Part shown: positions 49,901 through 61,400 of the stretch, in pieces
Layout: every line of letters begins with the position of its first letter
Numbering within the stretch: position 1 is the stretch's first letter
DNA from: Prinia subflava
Lineage: Eukaryota; Chordata; Aves; Passeriformes; Cisticolidae
NCBI RefSeq assembly: GCF_021018805.1
Contig: NC_086250.1
Coordinates: forward strand, 66,847,322 to 66,911,321
Direction of reading: 5' to 3'
DNA: 64,000 bases
Translations under genes and position numbers: made by a program
Notes under the pieces: model-generated
Told to the model about the DNA's origin: nothing
Databases searched by the model: none
What the model saw: the letters and a program-made list of their open reading frames with translations, nothing else

Positions 49901-50696
49901 AGGAGGGAATTCTTTTTCAAACAGAAATCTTGCACTTTTTATTATTTTCTTGTTGCAAGGGAGTTGCTTCTGCTTTATACCAAGAACTCTGTTCCCTGTG
50001 TGTTAGGAAATTGTTATGATAATCAGACAAGAGGTGAGCTGAGCTGCAAACTACCTACGGGCCCCTCTGCCCACTCAGAACTGATGCTGGAAAGCAGGGG
50101 TTGCTGTCTGGGGAGGAAAAAGGAGGTGCTGAAAGGAGGAGCAGACAGTGGGAAGGCAAGTGCCTGACGTGAAGGTTTCCACCTTGTACCCAAGGTTAAG
50201 CAGCAGCTCTGAGGATGGTGCACACAGCCTGCTTCTCTGTTCACATGTACCGTGTGCCTTCTTATTTCCCCTGAAGCCTCATTGTGTTTTTGATTCTTTT
50301 CCTATTGTTTCCTTTCACCCCAAGCTCTTCCTGCCTATTCAGGCCTCCTTGCCTTTGGATTATTTCCCAAGGCTGGTTTGTAATGAAAGGCACTTAATTA
50401 GCAAAGAATCCTTGAGATGGATCCTGAAATGGGTATTTGAGGCTGACTACTATGATGTGGAGGGAAACCCAGCCCTGGGTTTGCGGGTAGTGGAGATGGG
50501 AAATACTGGGTATGCAGGGACCAGGAGCAGATGGAAACAAAAATTCTGAGTGGCTGTCTGATGGATCATAAATGAGAAACCAATATAGACATCTCAAAGC
50601 TTCTATCTCAGACCCCTGCTTAAAAAGGACCATGATGAGAAAAACCTTATGGGGGTGAAAAGGGGAGTGGCAAAAGGTTGTTCCTTGATTCCTTCT
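46946..50696. other. Intergenic region downstream of FAM107B
   Basis: The sequence is unique apart from a possible old CR1-like fragment at about 47440-47760. A segment at 49100-49380 is AT-rich with TTAATTA- and TAATCATT-type homeodomain-like motifs but gives no further evidence of function. The ORFs are short and unrecognised. Confidence 0.55.
47440..47760 (+). mobile_element. Possible very degraded CR1-like fragment
   Basis: 'gaacagatgtcaggaaatgc' followed by 'gcatgtggaatgggtcctgg' resembles the CR1 pattern '(ga)tgtcaggaaaaggttctt...gcactggaa(ca/tg)gg'. 'ggggagctggagaggggcat' lies at a plausible distance. The match is short and the boundaries are guesses. Confidence 0.4.
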
Positions 50697-51223
50697 CTAC
50701 TGCCCCTGACCTTGACCCCCCTGGAATGCTGCAGCCAGCTCTGGGGTCCCCAGCACAAGGAGGACATGGAGCTCTTGCAGTGGGTGCAGAGAAAGCCACA
50801 AAGATGATCTGAGGGCAGGAGCATTCTCTCCCAGGAAGACAAGCTGAGAGAGCAGAGTTTGTTCAGCCTGGAGAAGAAAAGGCTCTGAGGAAACCTCATT
50901 GTGGTCTTCCAGTACCTCAAAGGGTCTTACAAAATTGAGGAGGAGCAACTTTTTATGTGGGCAGATAGTCACAGGACAAGGGGAAATGGTTTTAAAGTAA
51001 AAGAAGAGAGATTTAGACTAGATGTTAGGAAGAAGTTCTTAACCCACAGAGTGGTGAGGCAGTAGCACAGGTTGCCCAGAGAAGCTGTGGATGCCCTGGA
51101 AGTGTTTGAGGCCAGGTTGGATGGAGCCCTGAGCAGCTCTAGTGGGTGACATCCCTGCCCATAGCAGGGGTTGGAACTGGGTGATTATTTAATTCCCTTC
51201 CAACCCAAGCCATTCTGTGATTA
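50697..51223 (+). mobile_element. CR1 LINE 3' fragment (about 520 bp), best-preserved copy in the window
   Basis: Landmarks in order: 'gctctggggtccccagcaca', 'aggaggacatggagctcttg', 'tgttcagcctggagaagaaa', 'ctcattgtggtcttccagta', 'aggacaaggggaaatggttt', 'tagactagatgttaggaaga', 'gttgcccagagaagctgtgg', 'cccatagcaggggttggaac', and the terminal 'ccaacccaagccattctgtg att'. The tail ends at about 51223 with the octamer-like CR1 terminus. It covers the end of ORF2 and the 3' UTR, and its reading frame is broken. Confidence 0.95.
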
Positions 51224-51317
51224 GCAAGAAGACTGAAACAGATAGAAGCAATGCGAGGGCAAACTCAACTTGCTCTCCTCTCTGAAGGAGAGGCTCTTTG
51301 AGGATTTTGCAGTGCAG

Positions 51318-51610
51318 GTCCTTACCCGGCGCGCAGCCCCAGGCCGGGATGCAGCGGGGATGCTCCCGCAGCCCCGCTCAGCTCCTGCCGCCTGCTGCCC
51401 TCTCCTGGGCAAAGCCGAGAGGGATCGAGGGGCTGCCCTTCCTTTCCCTTCCGAATATTTCCTCTAAAAACCCTGAGCTGTCGAGACTGAATGACTGATG
51501 CTTTCTTGGGGAAATGCGTTATTATTTCGTGATTTTTCTATGCAAATGTCATTAGCACTTCCGCTAAGACATCCCTGATTCGCCGTGTTTAAGAACCTTG
51601 ACTGAGTGTT
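51318..51610. promoter_or_regulatory. CpG-rich pocket with an octamer motif, candidate regulatory element
   Basis: About 110 bases from 51325 carry around ten CpG dinucleotides (for example 'cccggcgcgcagcccc' and 'gggatgcagcggggatg'), in a window otherwise strongly depleted of CpG. The following AT-richer 180 bases still carry six or more CpGs and a perfect octamer ATGCAAAT at 51540-51547. This suggests a sequence kept unmethylated in the germ line, such as a small promoter or enhancer. No exon with splice sites is recognisable. It could also be a chance GC patch next to the CR1. Confidence 0.35.
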
Positions 51611-51981
51611 TCAAGACCTCGGTGACTCAGGAGCTGCATTCACAAAGGGGTGTTTGGTGTCCTGTGTTAAATAAAGCACGATGGCTCTCCATGGAGAGAT
51701 CTGGGATGGCTGTTGTGGAATCTGGAGCTATCCACCGGCAGATCCCTGCAGGGATCCAAGGTGTTCTCAGGACAGGCTGGAGATGTGATGAGCCCAAATG
51801 TGCCCGGGTTGTGTTTGGAACAGCCTTCTCCAGTAGCTGGTCCTTTGCCTTTCGTGGTGACAGCCACCACTGCTGCAGTCTGGGGTCATTGGAGGGGATT
51901 TCGCTCCTGCTGCAATTCCATCAGCAGGCACATCCCTGTGCTGTCCCCCTCTGCCCCCTCCCACCCCCTCCATCACTCACG

Positions 51982-52485
51982 GTGGTGTTCAGCCTGTTGT
52001 CACCAGTGGTGTTCACCCTGCTGTCACCAGTGGTGTTCATCTTGTTGTCACCAGTGGTGTTCATCCTACTGGCACCAGTGGTGTTCATCCTGTTATCACC
52101 AGTGGTGTTCAGCCTGTTATCACCAGTGCTGTTCATCCTGCTGTGACCAGTGGTGTTCATCCTGCAGTCACCAGTGGTGTTCATCCTGTTATCACCAGTG
52201 GTGCTCATCCTGTTATCACCACTGGTGTTTATCCTGTTGTCACCAGTGGTGTTCATCTTGTTGTCACCAGTGGTGTTCATCCTGCTGTCACCAGTGGTGT
52301 TCATCCTGCAGTCACCAGTGGTGTTCATCCTGTTATCACCAGTGGTGCTCATCCTGTTATCACCAGTGGTGTTCATCCTGCAGTCACCAGTGGTGTTCAT
52401 CCTGCAGTCACCAGTGGTGTTCATCCTGCAGTCACCAGTGGTGCTCATCCTGCAGTCACCACTGGTGTCCATCCTGCTGTCACCC
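51982..52485. repeat. 24-bp minisatellite, 21 units without a single indel
   Basis: The array is 21 consecutive 24-bp units (504 bp). The typical unit starts 'gtggtgttcatcctg' and ends 'tcacca', with variation concentrated in the three bases before 'tcacca' (ctg, ttg, tta, cag). All units keep exactly 24 bp, so frames stay in register. Units 8-10 and 14-16 repeat the same three-variant order, showing a 144-bp higher-order period. Units 17-19 are identical. Edges are sharp: 'catcactcac' before and 'cggagagcacc' after. The three + frames and one - frame are free of stops over most of the array. Confidence 0.97.
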
Positions 52486-53609
52486 CGGAGAGCACCGATG
52501 TGCCCTCTGTGGCCTGGCAGCGTTCCCAGCAGGAGAGATGCCCCAGCCAGCCCCTCCCTCTACCCCAGGGAAGGAGTGCAGCGGGATCGTCAGAAGGTGG
52601 GGAGAATCCTCCATTCCCACATATTCCACTCATCTGCCAGCGTTTGCCATCCTGGTTTCCATACCTACAACTTCTCACTCTCTCTCCCCATTCAAACTCT
52701 CTCCTTTGCTTTCTAAAAATGTCCCCGTCCTCGGCTCCATCCTCTCGCTGCCAGCAGACTCCTGCTGTTGCTATAACAACGAGCAGCAGCCCAGCCAAAT
52801 CAGCCAGACCCTGCCACATTTCCCTGCCTGCGTCCAAATCATTTCCCTAGGTGTGAACACACTCTCTTCTTTCTCGACTCTTTGCCATCTGCCTGCAAGG
52901 GGGAGGTTGCTCCCTTTGGGGGCTGCTGGCCCTCTGCACCCCCCATGTTCCTCCTTTCCCCTCTGTGCATACTTTACAGCCCTCCAGCTGGACCACACTG
53001 ACTGTCCCACATACCCTCTGAGATAAGACACCACTCTTTTGGCCCATAAACCCCATACAGATTAAATTATGGGTGGAAATGGGGAGAATTGCATGAAATA
53101 CAGTGGAAAAGATGTGTCCAGGGTTGTGTCCTGGGCTGGTCTGAACACTGGAAGGTGTGTCGAGCACAAAGGTGCACGGGAAAGAATTTTCTTCTAACGT
53201 GGAGTCTCAGGGCATCTCTGCCCTGTGGCCTAAGCCACACATCCAGCCCAGGGAGTACCACTGGTGCTGTGTAAACTCCTGTTACTGCAAGGGTGCTGTG
53301 GGCAGAGCTTGCTGATCCTGCAGAGAGCAGGGAAACAAGCCCTGCCACCCTTGAGGGCCCTACTAGCAGACATTCATGGTGGCTTTTCCACCTCCAATTA
53401 AAACTGCCTTCTCCAAGCCTTTCTGGGCTGGCAGCAGACTGGAAGATGCAGGTGGAAATGGTGAGTTCCTCTCTGGCAGAGTGTGGCACAGGGCTCCTCA
53501 TCCTGAGCTGCATCTCTGCTGCCCTTCCCTTGGGCAAACTGCTGCCCCAGGGCTCACCACAAGGATTTCTAACCTTCCTGCTGAAAAAACCCCTCGGATG
53601 GGCTCCTGG
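52486..53609. other. Intergenic stretch between minisatellite and CR1
   Basis: The sequence is moderately GC-rich, pyrimidine-rich near 52650-52900, and unique. Long overlapping ORFs here are continuations of frames opened by the minisatellite and lack recognisable domains. Confidence 0.55.
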
Positions 53610-54125
53610 GATAATGCCAGACTGGAGGGACAGCAGGAATCACTCCTCGAGTGCTGTTCCAGTTCTGGCCCCTCCGTTCAGGAAGGGCTTGAGGTGTCCA
53701 GAGAAGGACAGCAGAGCTGGGGAAGGGTCTGCAGCACAAGTCCTGTGAGGAGCAGCTGAGGGAGTGGAGGATGAAGAAGAGGAGGCTCAGGGATGGTTCC
53801 TATCACTACAACTCTCTGGAAGGAGGTTACAGCCAGGTTGGGGGGCAGGCTCTTCTTCCAAATATAGAACAGCAGGAAATAGCCTCAAGTTGCACCAGGG
53901 GAGGCTTAGACCAGGTATTAGGAAAAATTTCTTCACTAGAAAGGTTTCCCAGCATTGCAACAAGCTGCCCAGGGAAGTGTTGGAGTCACCATCCCTGGAG
54001 GCATTGAAAGGACATATGGATGTGACACTGGGGGACATGGTGTACTGGTGGGCTTGTCAGTGCTGGGTTAACATTTGGATTCAATGATGTTAAAGGTCCT
54101 TTCCAGCCTGAGTGATCCTACATCC
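53610..54125 (+). mobile_element. CR1 LINE 3' fragment (about 510 bp)
   Basis: Landmarks: 'ctgttccagttctggcccct', 'tccagagaaggacagcagag', 'gaggagcagctgagggag', 'gaaatagcctcaagttgcac', 'caggggaggcttagaccagg', 'aggaaaaatttcttcactag', 'agctgcccagggaagtgttg', 'gagtcaccatccctggaggc'. The tail has the form 'ttaaaggtcctttccagcct'. It is 5'-truncated and degraded, and derives from a different CR1 subfamily than the copy ending at 51223. Confidence 0.93.
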
Positions 54126-57100
54126 TCTGTCATCTTCTCATCCCAGGACAGCCTGAGCTGTTGTTTTACCTGTAACATTTCCCATTTTCCATTCCTAGGC
54201 TGGAGGCCAGGGGAAATCTGAGGATTTCACAAAACACATTAAATAGTGTAGCCTCCTCTAGTGAGTGGGCTGGCGAGGTTGAGGAGCTGTTCTCCTCAAA
54301 CATTTTTTGTTTGACAAGCAAGCTACATGGCCAAAGACACCTGCTGAGAATTTGTACCCTAGAAGTACCTTTGTGTGAAATTTTAAATTTATAATTTTTA
54401 AATTATAAATACCCCTTGGCATTTATATCCTCACCCTCGCTAACTGGAGTGAAATCACTTCAAACCCAGCAAATTGGAAAGCTCTTTAGAATACTTCTGG
54501 CAATTTCTGCTCCTTTTAGCAGTGAACTGTTTTTGCACTCTTGGCTGCAGCTGGAATTTCATATCCGCTCCTGTTAATTTTGGGGGGTTTGTGGCCTCAA
54601 CTGCAATATAAATTTACTTCTTTATAGAGGAGCTTTGGATTAAAAACCTATTCTTTCAGTTCATAATGGATTTCTGGGTTCAAGAGCTCCCTTACTCCAA
54701 TGCTACTGATCTCTTCTTTTCTAAAATTACTTTTAGGTGCAAAATGTTTTTGGCTGGGTGTCCAGATGGACTTTTCACACAACCTGGTTTTGATAATTGG
54801 GAAAAGGCTCCAGACAAATCTGAGCTGCTACTGCCCCTCTTCCATCAGGAGGAAACATATGTTCTTCCTGTGACCCCAGGGGACAGAGCCCCTTTGTGCT
54901 GAGCTCTCCACCCTCCAGGGCAGCAGTGGGGATATCTTTAATGCAGCTGGTAAATGTTATGGGTTCTCCTACCAAGGAGAGGTTTGTCCCTGTAAGTGGA
55001 GACTCCAAGCTGCCTTTTATTGCCTGTGTTCTGTGCAGGCTCAGCTGAAACCTCCACGGCAGGTCCAGGCTGTGCAATCCCAGCAGATGTTCCTGTCCTC
55101 ACCTTGGCTGAGGAAGCTGCTGCTGCCCAGCCCAGTATCCACCTCCAGTGGTGCTGGCCTGCCTTCCTCAGCGTGGGGATGCACCAGAGACAGGGACAAG
55201 GGCAGCTGGCCCAGCAGTGACATGGGGTGCCCACAGAAGGCAGCCTTTGACCCAAGTTGACTTTTCCAGTGAAATGGAAGAAATTCCAGTGGCAGATCAC
55301 CTTGGTACCAGAGATCCTGCATCCCCTATTTTCTCCAGGGAAAGCATCATTCTTTCATTGATCCCATCCACATAAATGTGTGAGGGATCCTGGCTTTCCA
55401 CCTGCCGTTTCAAGGCCATTTCATTAAGTTGTGGTTTTCTCAGTCCATTTATTTTTTCCATTCCCAGCTTCTAAGTAATCCTGGTACATAGGGTGGTGCA
55501 TAGAGCAGCTTGAGAGGGAATTAAGGCTCAGTAGCCTTTTTCAGCCTCTTGCTGCAAGATTTCAGACCTGAGCAATGCTTCTGAAAAGCTGTTTTTATAG
55601 GCCCTTGTCAACAAGTTTATGCCAGAGAAGTTCTCCAAAATTTGTTTGTTCTCACCTTGAGCTAGATTTGTGCAACCAAGCATTCAGGAAAAGATAATGG
55701 CTTTTTTATCAGCAGTTATTCTAATTCCTAAAGATTTTAGTACTATCTGCTTTATTTCGTTCTGGATTCTAGGCTGAGTTTGTAATTGGTTTTTTTTTAC
55801 CAGTGAGTTAATATGCAACAATGATGACATCCTAAACTTAAGCAAATATAAAATTGAAGATATTTGGAATAGCTAAGATTCCAAATAAGATGAAATCATC
55901 TAAGAAAATGCCTGCATAGTTTAATGATGCTATTCAGTAAAGACATTTTTACGTGCAGCTCCCTCAAAGCAGCTGTCTTCATAAAGGCCAGTATTCAGCT
56001 AAGGAAGTTTCAGAAATCCCTCACTGTCTTCAAAATGCCATGATTATCTCAAATGTGGGAAGGAGGGGACTAGCAGACATGCCTGATCCTTCCTCCATCC
56101 ATGACTGACTGATTATTGTGTTTCACCTCTTTTGAGGTGGGGTTATCTCATGGACAGAGCACCAAAGGCAGTTCAGAAATATCTCAGCTGATATTTAAAT
56201 TCACAGATGTTTGCATTCCAGGCATGTGAATGTCAGAGTTTTCCAGGGAATGGTGCTGGAGATGTTTGCAGAGGGTGCTCTGCACACGAGGAGCTCCAGG
56301 ACTCTGCATTGTGTTTAAATGTGACTGGAGCCCACAGCAATATGAGCAGAGCTTGTGCAGTGTGAGATTTTGTGTCTGTGCCAGGGGGAAACTGCCTCAG
56401 GATAACTCATTAAAGAAAACAAAGTAGAGGCAGCTGTTTGGGTCATCTCACATGTGTAGTTTGTTCTTTTCCTTTGTAGTAAAAAAAAAAATGTTTAATG
56501 AGTGGCTTTGGGTCATGAAGGGCCACTTTAACAGTTTATTCTGTAAAAAATTAAGTGTTCCTTTTTATGTGTATTAACATTCTTTTTTTGTAAGGAGGGT
56601 TGAGGAAACGTGATGTTGAGCCTCATTCAAAGTTGTTAGTACTCTTGAAAATCTACAAATGTCACATTCTCTAAGTTCATTCTTTTCATCACGTATCACT
56701 GTAGCAGCTAATGCTGTGACCTATGTGTTTAATTATTTTTAATCTTAGCTTTCAAGCCAGTTAATTGTGCAGTTTTGTTTTCTCTCAATTAGGTATGTTC
56801 AGAGTTGTCACATCCCTCTCCTCAAATATTTTCTGTGTTGGTTACCTGGAACATCAGTGACTGTGAATGCAGAGATGCACAGGCCATCCCCAAATCATGC
56901 ATGTGGGCTCCTGGGCCATCCCTTATTGCTCTTGGATGAAATCAGTGATGAGAGGAAGCCTGATCCTGTGTCCTGAATGGGGAACAAAGAGCAAGGAACC
57001 TCCTGGGTTTTATTCTTGGAGCATTTTCTAGCTCACTGTGTGGTCCTGCCCTCCTCCTCAAGGCTGCAATTCAGCCAACTACTGCAGCTCTTTGCTCCTG

Positions 57101-58195
57101 GTGGGACCCTGAAGATCCCACTGAGCTCAGGAGGAACTCAGCAGAATAAATCCTTTTGTGCTGGGTCTCAGCTCCCTGTACCAGCTGTTCTGGTGCCCAT
57201 GTGTTGTGCATGTCACGTACCCAGAATGGAAAGAAATGAAGGTGCATGAAAAATGGAGTATCTGGGTTTCTCACTGCTCTCTGTAAGCTTGGAAGGTGAA
57301 AATTAATGAGGTGTAATTAAAACAAGAATGCAGCGTGTGAACACAAGTCCAGAGCGCCAATTAACCTGACATCTTGTCTGTGGAGTGAGGAGATGTGGAT
57401 TGAGATGCCACTTTGGCTGATGTATTGTTCATATAGGTGCAGACCTGTGGGGTTAACATCTGTTCTTTCACCCTGTGTTAAAAAACAGAGACTCTGGTGC
57501 TCTGTGGAGTGGGTACTCCGGGGAGCAGGCAGCAAAAAGAAGATTACACAGAGCTCCTGTGAGACACAGGGATGGGAATCCTGCTCCTGGGATCTTCCTA
57601 GGCATGTGTAAAGAATGTGGGTTCCTCAGGCAAAAAATCCTCAGGCTTGTTCTGGTACCCAGAGTTTTCCCTCTGCCTTGCTCTTTGCCTGGGCAGAATA
57701 ATGAGCTGCCTTCAGGTATGATTTAAAGCTGGTCATGGTGATTTAGGGATGGAAATATCCTTACTTTTTAACATGATTTGTCTGCCTCTAAGTGCCACTT
57801 TGAAAATATATTCCCTGCTGCTTAAAATTAATGAGGGAGTCTAGAAGAAGGAAGATAGTATTCAATATTCTCTGCTTTCTGAATTTTGGAATGGTGCCTG
57901 GGAATATTTCTAAATTTTGGAAGCTTTCTGAGAAAAATCTGTAAAACTGAAAAGCACGAGGGGAGTTCAGCTGACATGGGTTATTTTTGTGCCTAGCTAA
58001 TGAAAATCAAATAAATACACTTGTTCTCAAGCTGTGTTTCCTCTCTGGAAAATCAAACCATAACATGACCCTGGCTGAGATGCAAATCTTTCTCCCCATG
58101 TCTTTTGGAGGGTCAAGAGCAAGACCTTTGCTGGCAAACCCAATCTTATTTATCCATCCTGTGGGCCTCATCTTATCCCATCTGTTATCCTGAGT
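54126..58195. other. Intergenic stretch with no recognisable gene
   Basis: The sequence is unique. It contains a perfect AT-rich inverted repeat at 54387-54410. GC-richer ORFs at 54.9-55.4 kb occur on both strands and show no domain I recognise. Confidence 0.55.
54387..54410. repeat. Perfect AT-only inverted repeat, 11-bp arms
   Basis: ATTTATAATTT and AAATTATAAAT are separated by two T. It is composed entirely of A and T, so a chance origin is not excluded. Confidence 0.8.
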
Positions 58196-58460
58196 TGGTG
58201 GCATAATCCAGGTTGGAAGGGACCTCTGGATGTCTCTGATGTACTCTAAAGTAGGGCCCAGCTTAGGGGAGGTCACTCACAGCCTCCTCCAGCTGAGTTT
58301 TTATTGTGTCAGTGGACTCAGTGATGCCTTTGGGCCCATTCTGTTGCAGGATATTTTGTGATTCTGTGTTCTCCAAGGAGAAAATTTCACTGCCTCCCAG
58401 ATCAGCCTGTTCCAGTGATCACCACGTTCCTCATCCTTCAGCTGGGAACCTCTCTTGTTT
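58196..58460 (-). mobile_element. Degraded CR1 LINE 3' fragment
   Basis: 'cataatccaggttggaaggg' followed by 'acctctggatgtctctgatg' is the reverse complement of the CR1 3' end (aatcacagaatggttggaagggacctctggagat). 'agcctgttccagtgatcacc' and 'acgttcctcatccttcagct' match further in. It is older than the 51- and 54-kb copies. Boundaries are approximate. Confidence 0.8.
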
Positions 58461-61400
58461 TTCTGGGTTCTTCTTTCAGGCTTACTTAGGTAAGGGCTTC
58501 AGCAGATTTCAGTTGCCTGAACATTGATGTCTGGTCCATTTTAAGTGCCAGTGGGGAATGTCACCTCAGGTAAACCCCTTCCCAGGGTTGCCTAGGGAGT
58601 AGAAATGGGGACAGCTGGAATTATATGGCAGCCCAAGGCTAGAAAATATCTCTGGTGGAGACCTCCATGCTGTCTGTGGAGCCCAACCCCTCTAAACCCA
58701 GCAAGGATCAAACCTCCTTCCCCTTCCTGGTGAGCTGTGCTGCCCAAGGCTCACATCCTGGGGCTCCATCCCTGGAGAGCTGGACAAGGGAGGAAGGAGC
58801 TGCCAGTCCATCATGGTGTGAACTGGCAGAGCTGCTCTAGTGGTGATTTTGGCTTTTGAACCAGTTGAAGTTCTGGTCCATTATGAGAGGAATATCGTGT
58901 AATTACTGCAGCTACAGCCTGAGGAGGACACGACAGTCAAAATCTCTTTGTACAGAGTTCTAAAGATTTAATACATATAAAACATCTTATGTCAGTATTA
59001 TAATAATGCAGATATTTAATGTCTAATGTTAAATTTATGACATGACCAAAGGGTTTATCCTCTGCTAGGTGACATCCTCAGCTGTGTGAAGGGCTGATGG
59101 TGTGGAGCATGATGAATAGTCAAATGAGCTGCAGGGGACAACCACAGTCAGGCAAGCCATAAATTTAAGCTCTTTGTTCTCTTCTGAGACCAACCTACAG
59201 TGTTTATATAAAAATATGACATAGGTGCATTTTCTACCTGAAAAGGAGGGGTTGACAATGCTGAGATTTCCCTGCACAGAGCCTCTGTTTTTCCTGCCAG
59301 AGGTACATTGCAATAGACACAAACATTAGCATTTTCTGCTTCACAAGGCAACTGCTGGATGGGGAATTTTTCATCCAATAGTGTGGAAATAAAAAATGTT
59401 TGACAGAGGCAGAGCCTGAATGGCATGTATGAATAATCAAAGGCACCAGCCTGCATCTGGGGTTTACAAAATGCTGTAGCACACTGAAGATTTTTTTCTA
59501 AACAACCTCCTTGAAGTTTGAATTCTTGAGCTTCCAGACTTCTCAAGGCCCAAAGGCACTAAAGAAAAAAAAAGGATGTACAAACAGAATTTTAAATAAA
59601 GCTCTCTCCAGAGAGAAAACTAAAAAAGAATGAGACTTTTCTCCTGTAAAGGAGAAAAAGAGCTGAACACACAGGTCCTTTCTTGCATTAGACCCTTGAA
59701 CTTCTCGACATGGTGCTATCATTTCCAGTGGCTTTGTCTCGGGGTCGCTAACACCAGGAAAAAACAACGCAGCATTTTATCAGCCAGCTTCATTTTGAGG
59801 GAGAATTCCAGGAACTAAAAATCCCACCTAAACTGTAACTGTTTTATTTGTGTGAAGCAGCAAAACAGAGTCTGGAGGAAGGACTCCCTGTGGAGCTGGT
59901 CAATGGAGCAGCTCCCTCTGCTCTGGCACAGTGGCAGGAGACCAGCCCAGAGAGCTGGTGGTCTGTCTGAACTCATAAACTATTGCAGACTTTGAAATGC
60001 TCTGTATGTTGGTCACTAAAGCTCTTGCCTCTTGCTTAATTATGCAAATCTCAGTCCTGATGTGAATGGCCAAACTGCAATTTATCAGTGACCTGGGGCT
60101 TGACTTTTAATTCCTAATAAAATCCCTGGAACATGAGCATGCATCCAACACCACCACCAGGACATTTAACTTTGGGAAAGACTGCCTGTGTCTGTCTTCA
60201 GAGAGATGCAATTGAGTGAGGTCCTCAGTTGGGTTTGATCCCTGGAAATCCTTGAGGGATTTGGATACTTCATGAGGATTTTTTATTTAGGAGCAAATAT
60301 GTAGTGACTTGTTTCATACATCTGGCACCTGTGGCTCATTACAGGCTGGAGACTTCAAGGAGAAGCTTGTTGTGGTCAAAAGAGTTCAGCAGAAGTGCTG
60401 CAGGCATCTGAGGGTCCTCCTGCCCCACTGAGCTGCATGGGATGGAGCTCTCTGCAAGAGACACTCCTGACTGCATGCAAACTTTGGGTAAGGAAAGGTC
60501 CAAGGAGTCTGTAAAGGAAAAAAATTGTTCACAGCCAAGAGTTACAGGTAAACAGCTGGTGCCTAAGTGAATTTTGCAGAGAAACTGGCTGGTTTCAGCA
60601 CATTAAGACATTGAAAAACCATTGAAATGTGTTGGGTTTTTTGTGTTCTTTTTTCCTGAGCTTCTGGCTCAGCAGATGAATGGGGAAAAGAATGAGAAAA
60701 AATGAAGTGAAGAAAATGCTGCTGCCACCTCAAAGTACTCTGGGTTTAAATACCTCCTCCTGCATGCCACATAAGCATTTTGATCCCTGACAAATAAAAG
60801 AGCACATACCCTTGGGAAAGAATGTAAGGAATTGTTTTCCAGGAAAACCCTTTTAGGGATGATTTGCATGCTGGAGAGAGGAAGTAATCTCAGTTGTGCA
60901 ATTCCTAAGGTATTGCAAAAATGTCTTGAGATGTACCTGTGCACTAATGATGCCCTGGACTACAAAGCAGAGTGAAAGGAATAAGGGATAAGCCTAAGAA
61001 TGTTCCTCTGGGAAATTCATTGCCTTGTGATGAGCAAGAGGCCTTTAACCCTTTGAAAATGCCTTTAACATATTGGAGATGTGAAAAATGTTCCCTGCAC
61101 AGGAGTTCTCATGTGACAGCTACCAAAAAAAATGGGTCATACTGCACCCATATTGTTACAGAACACTGGTTTAATTGTTGCTAAATAGAATTTCCTTCTG
61201 GTCTGGAATTAACAATTACTTAAATAAGAGGATCCCACTGTTGATACTGTTTTATGCCTCTCTTCCTGCCTCCCATGTCCAAGGGACAAAGAAAGAAGGA
61301 ATGGGTTGCTGTCCTTTAGCTGCCCTGATGTGGGATTGGGTCCTGCCCAGCTCTTGCAGGGTGTTTTAGGGTACAGCAGGCACCAGCAACCAGCCCTTCC

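Noticed and set aside
51921..52472. 183-codon minus-strand ORF of TTGDNRMN-type repeats
   Set aside because: It is almost wholly the reverse complement of the minisatellite and has no unique N- or C-terminal domain. Kept only as a low-interest finding to be tested by transcription data.
52143..52850. Collagen-like or surface-protein repeat suggested by regular GVHPAVTS units
   Set aside because: The regularity is a property of the DNA repeat; no Gly-X-Y pattern, signal sequence or anchor is present.
51713..53026. 437-codon ORF on the + strand, longest in the window
   Set aside because: Its length comes from the 24-bp repeat, which is open in several frames at once. The flanking parts have no recognisable domain, no splice structure and no coding-like composition.
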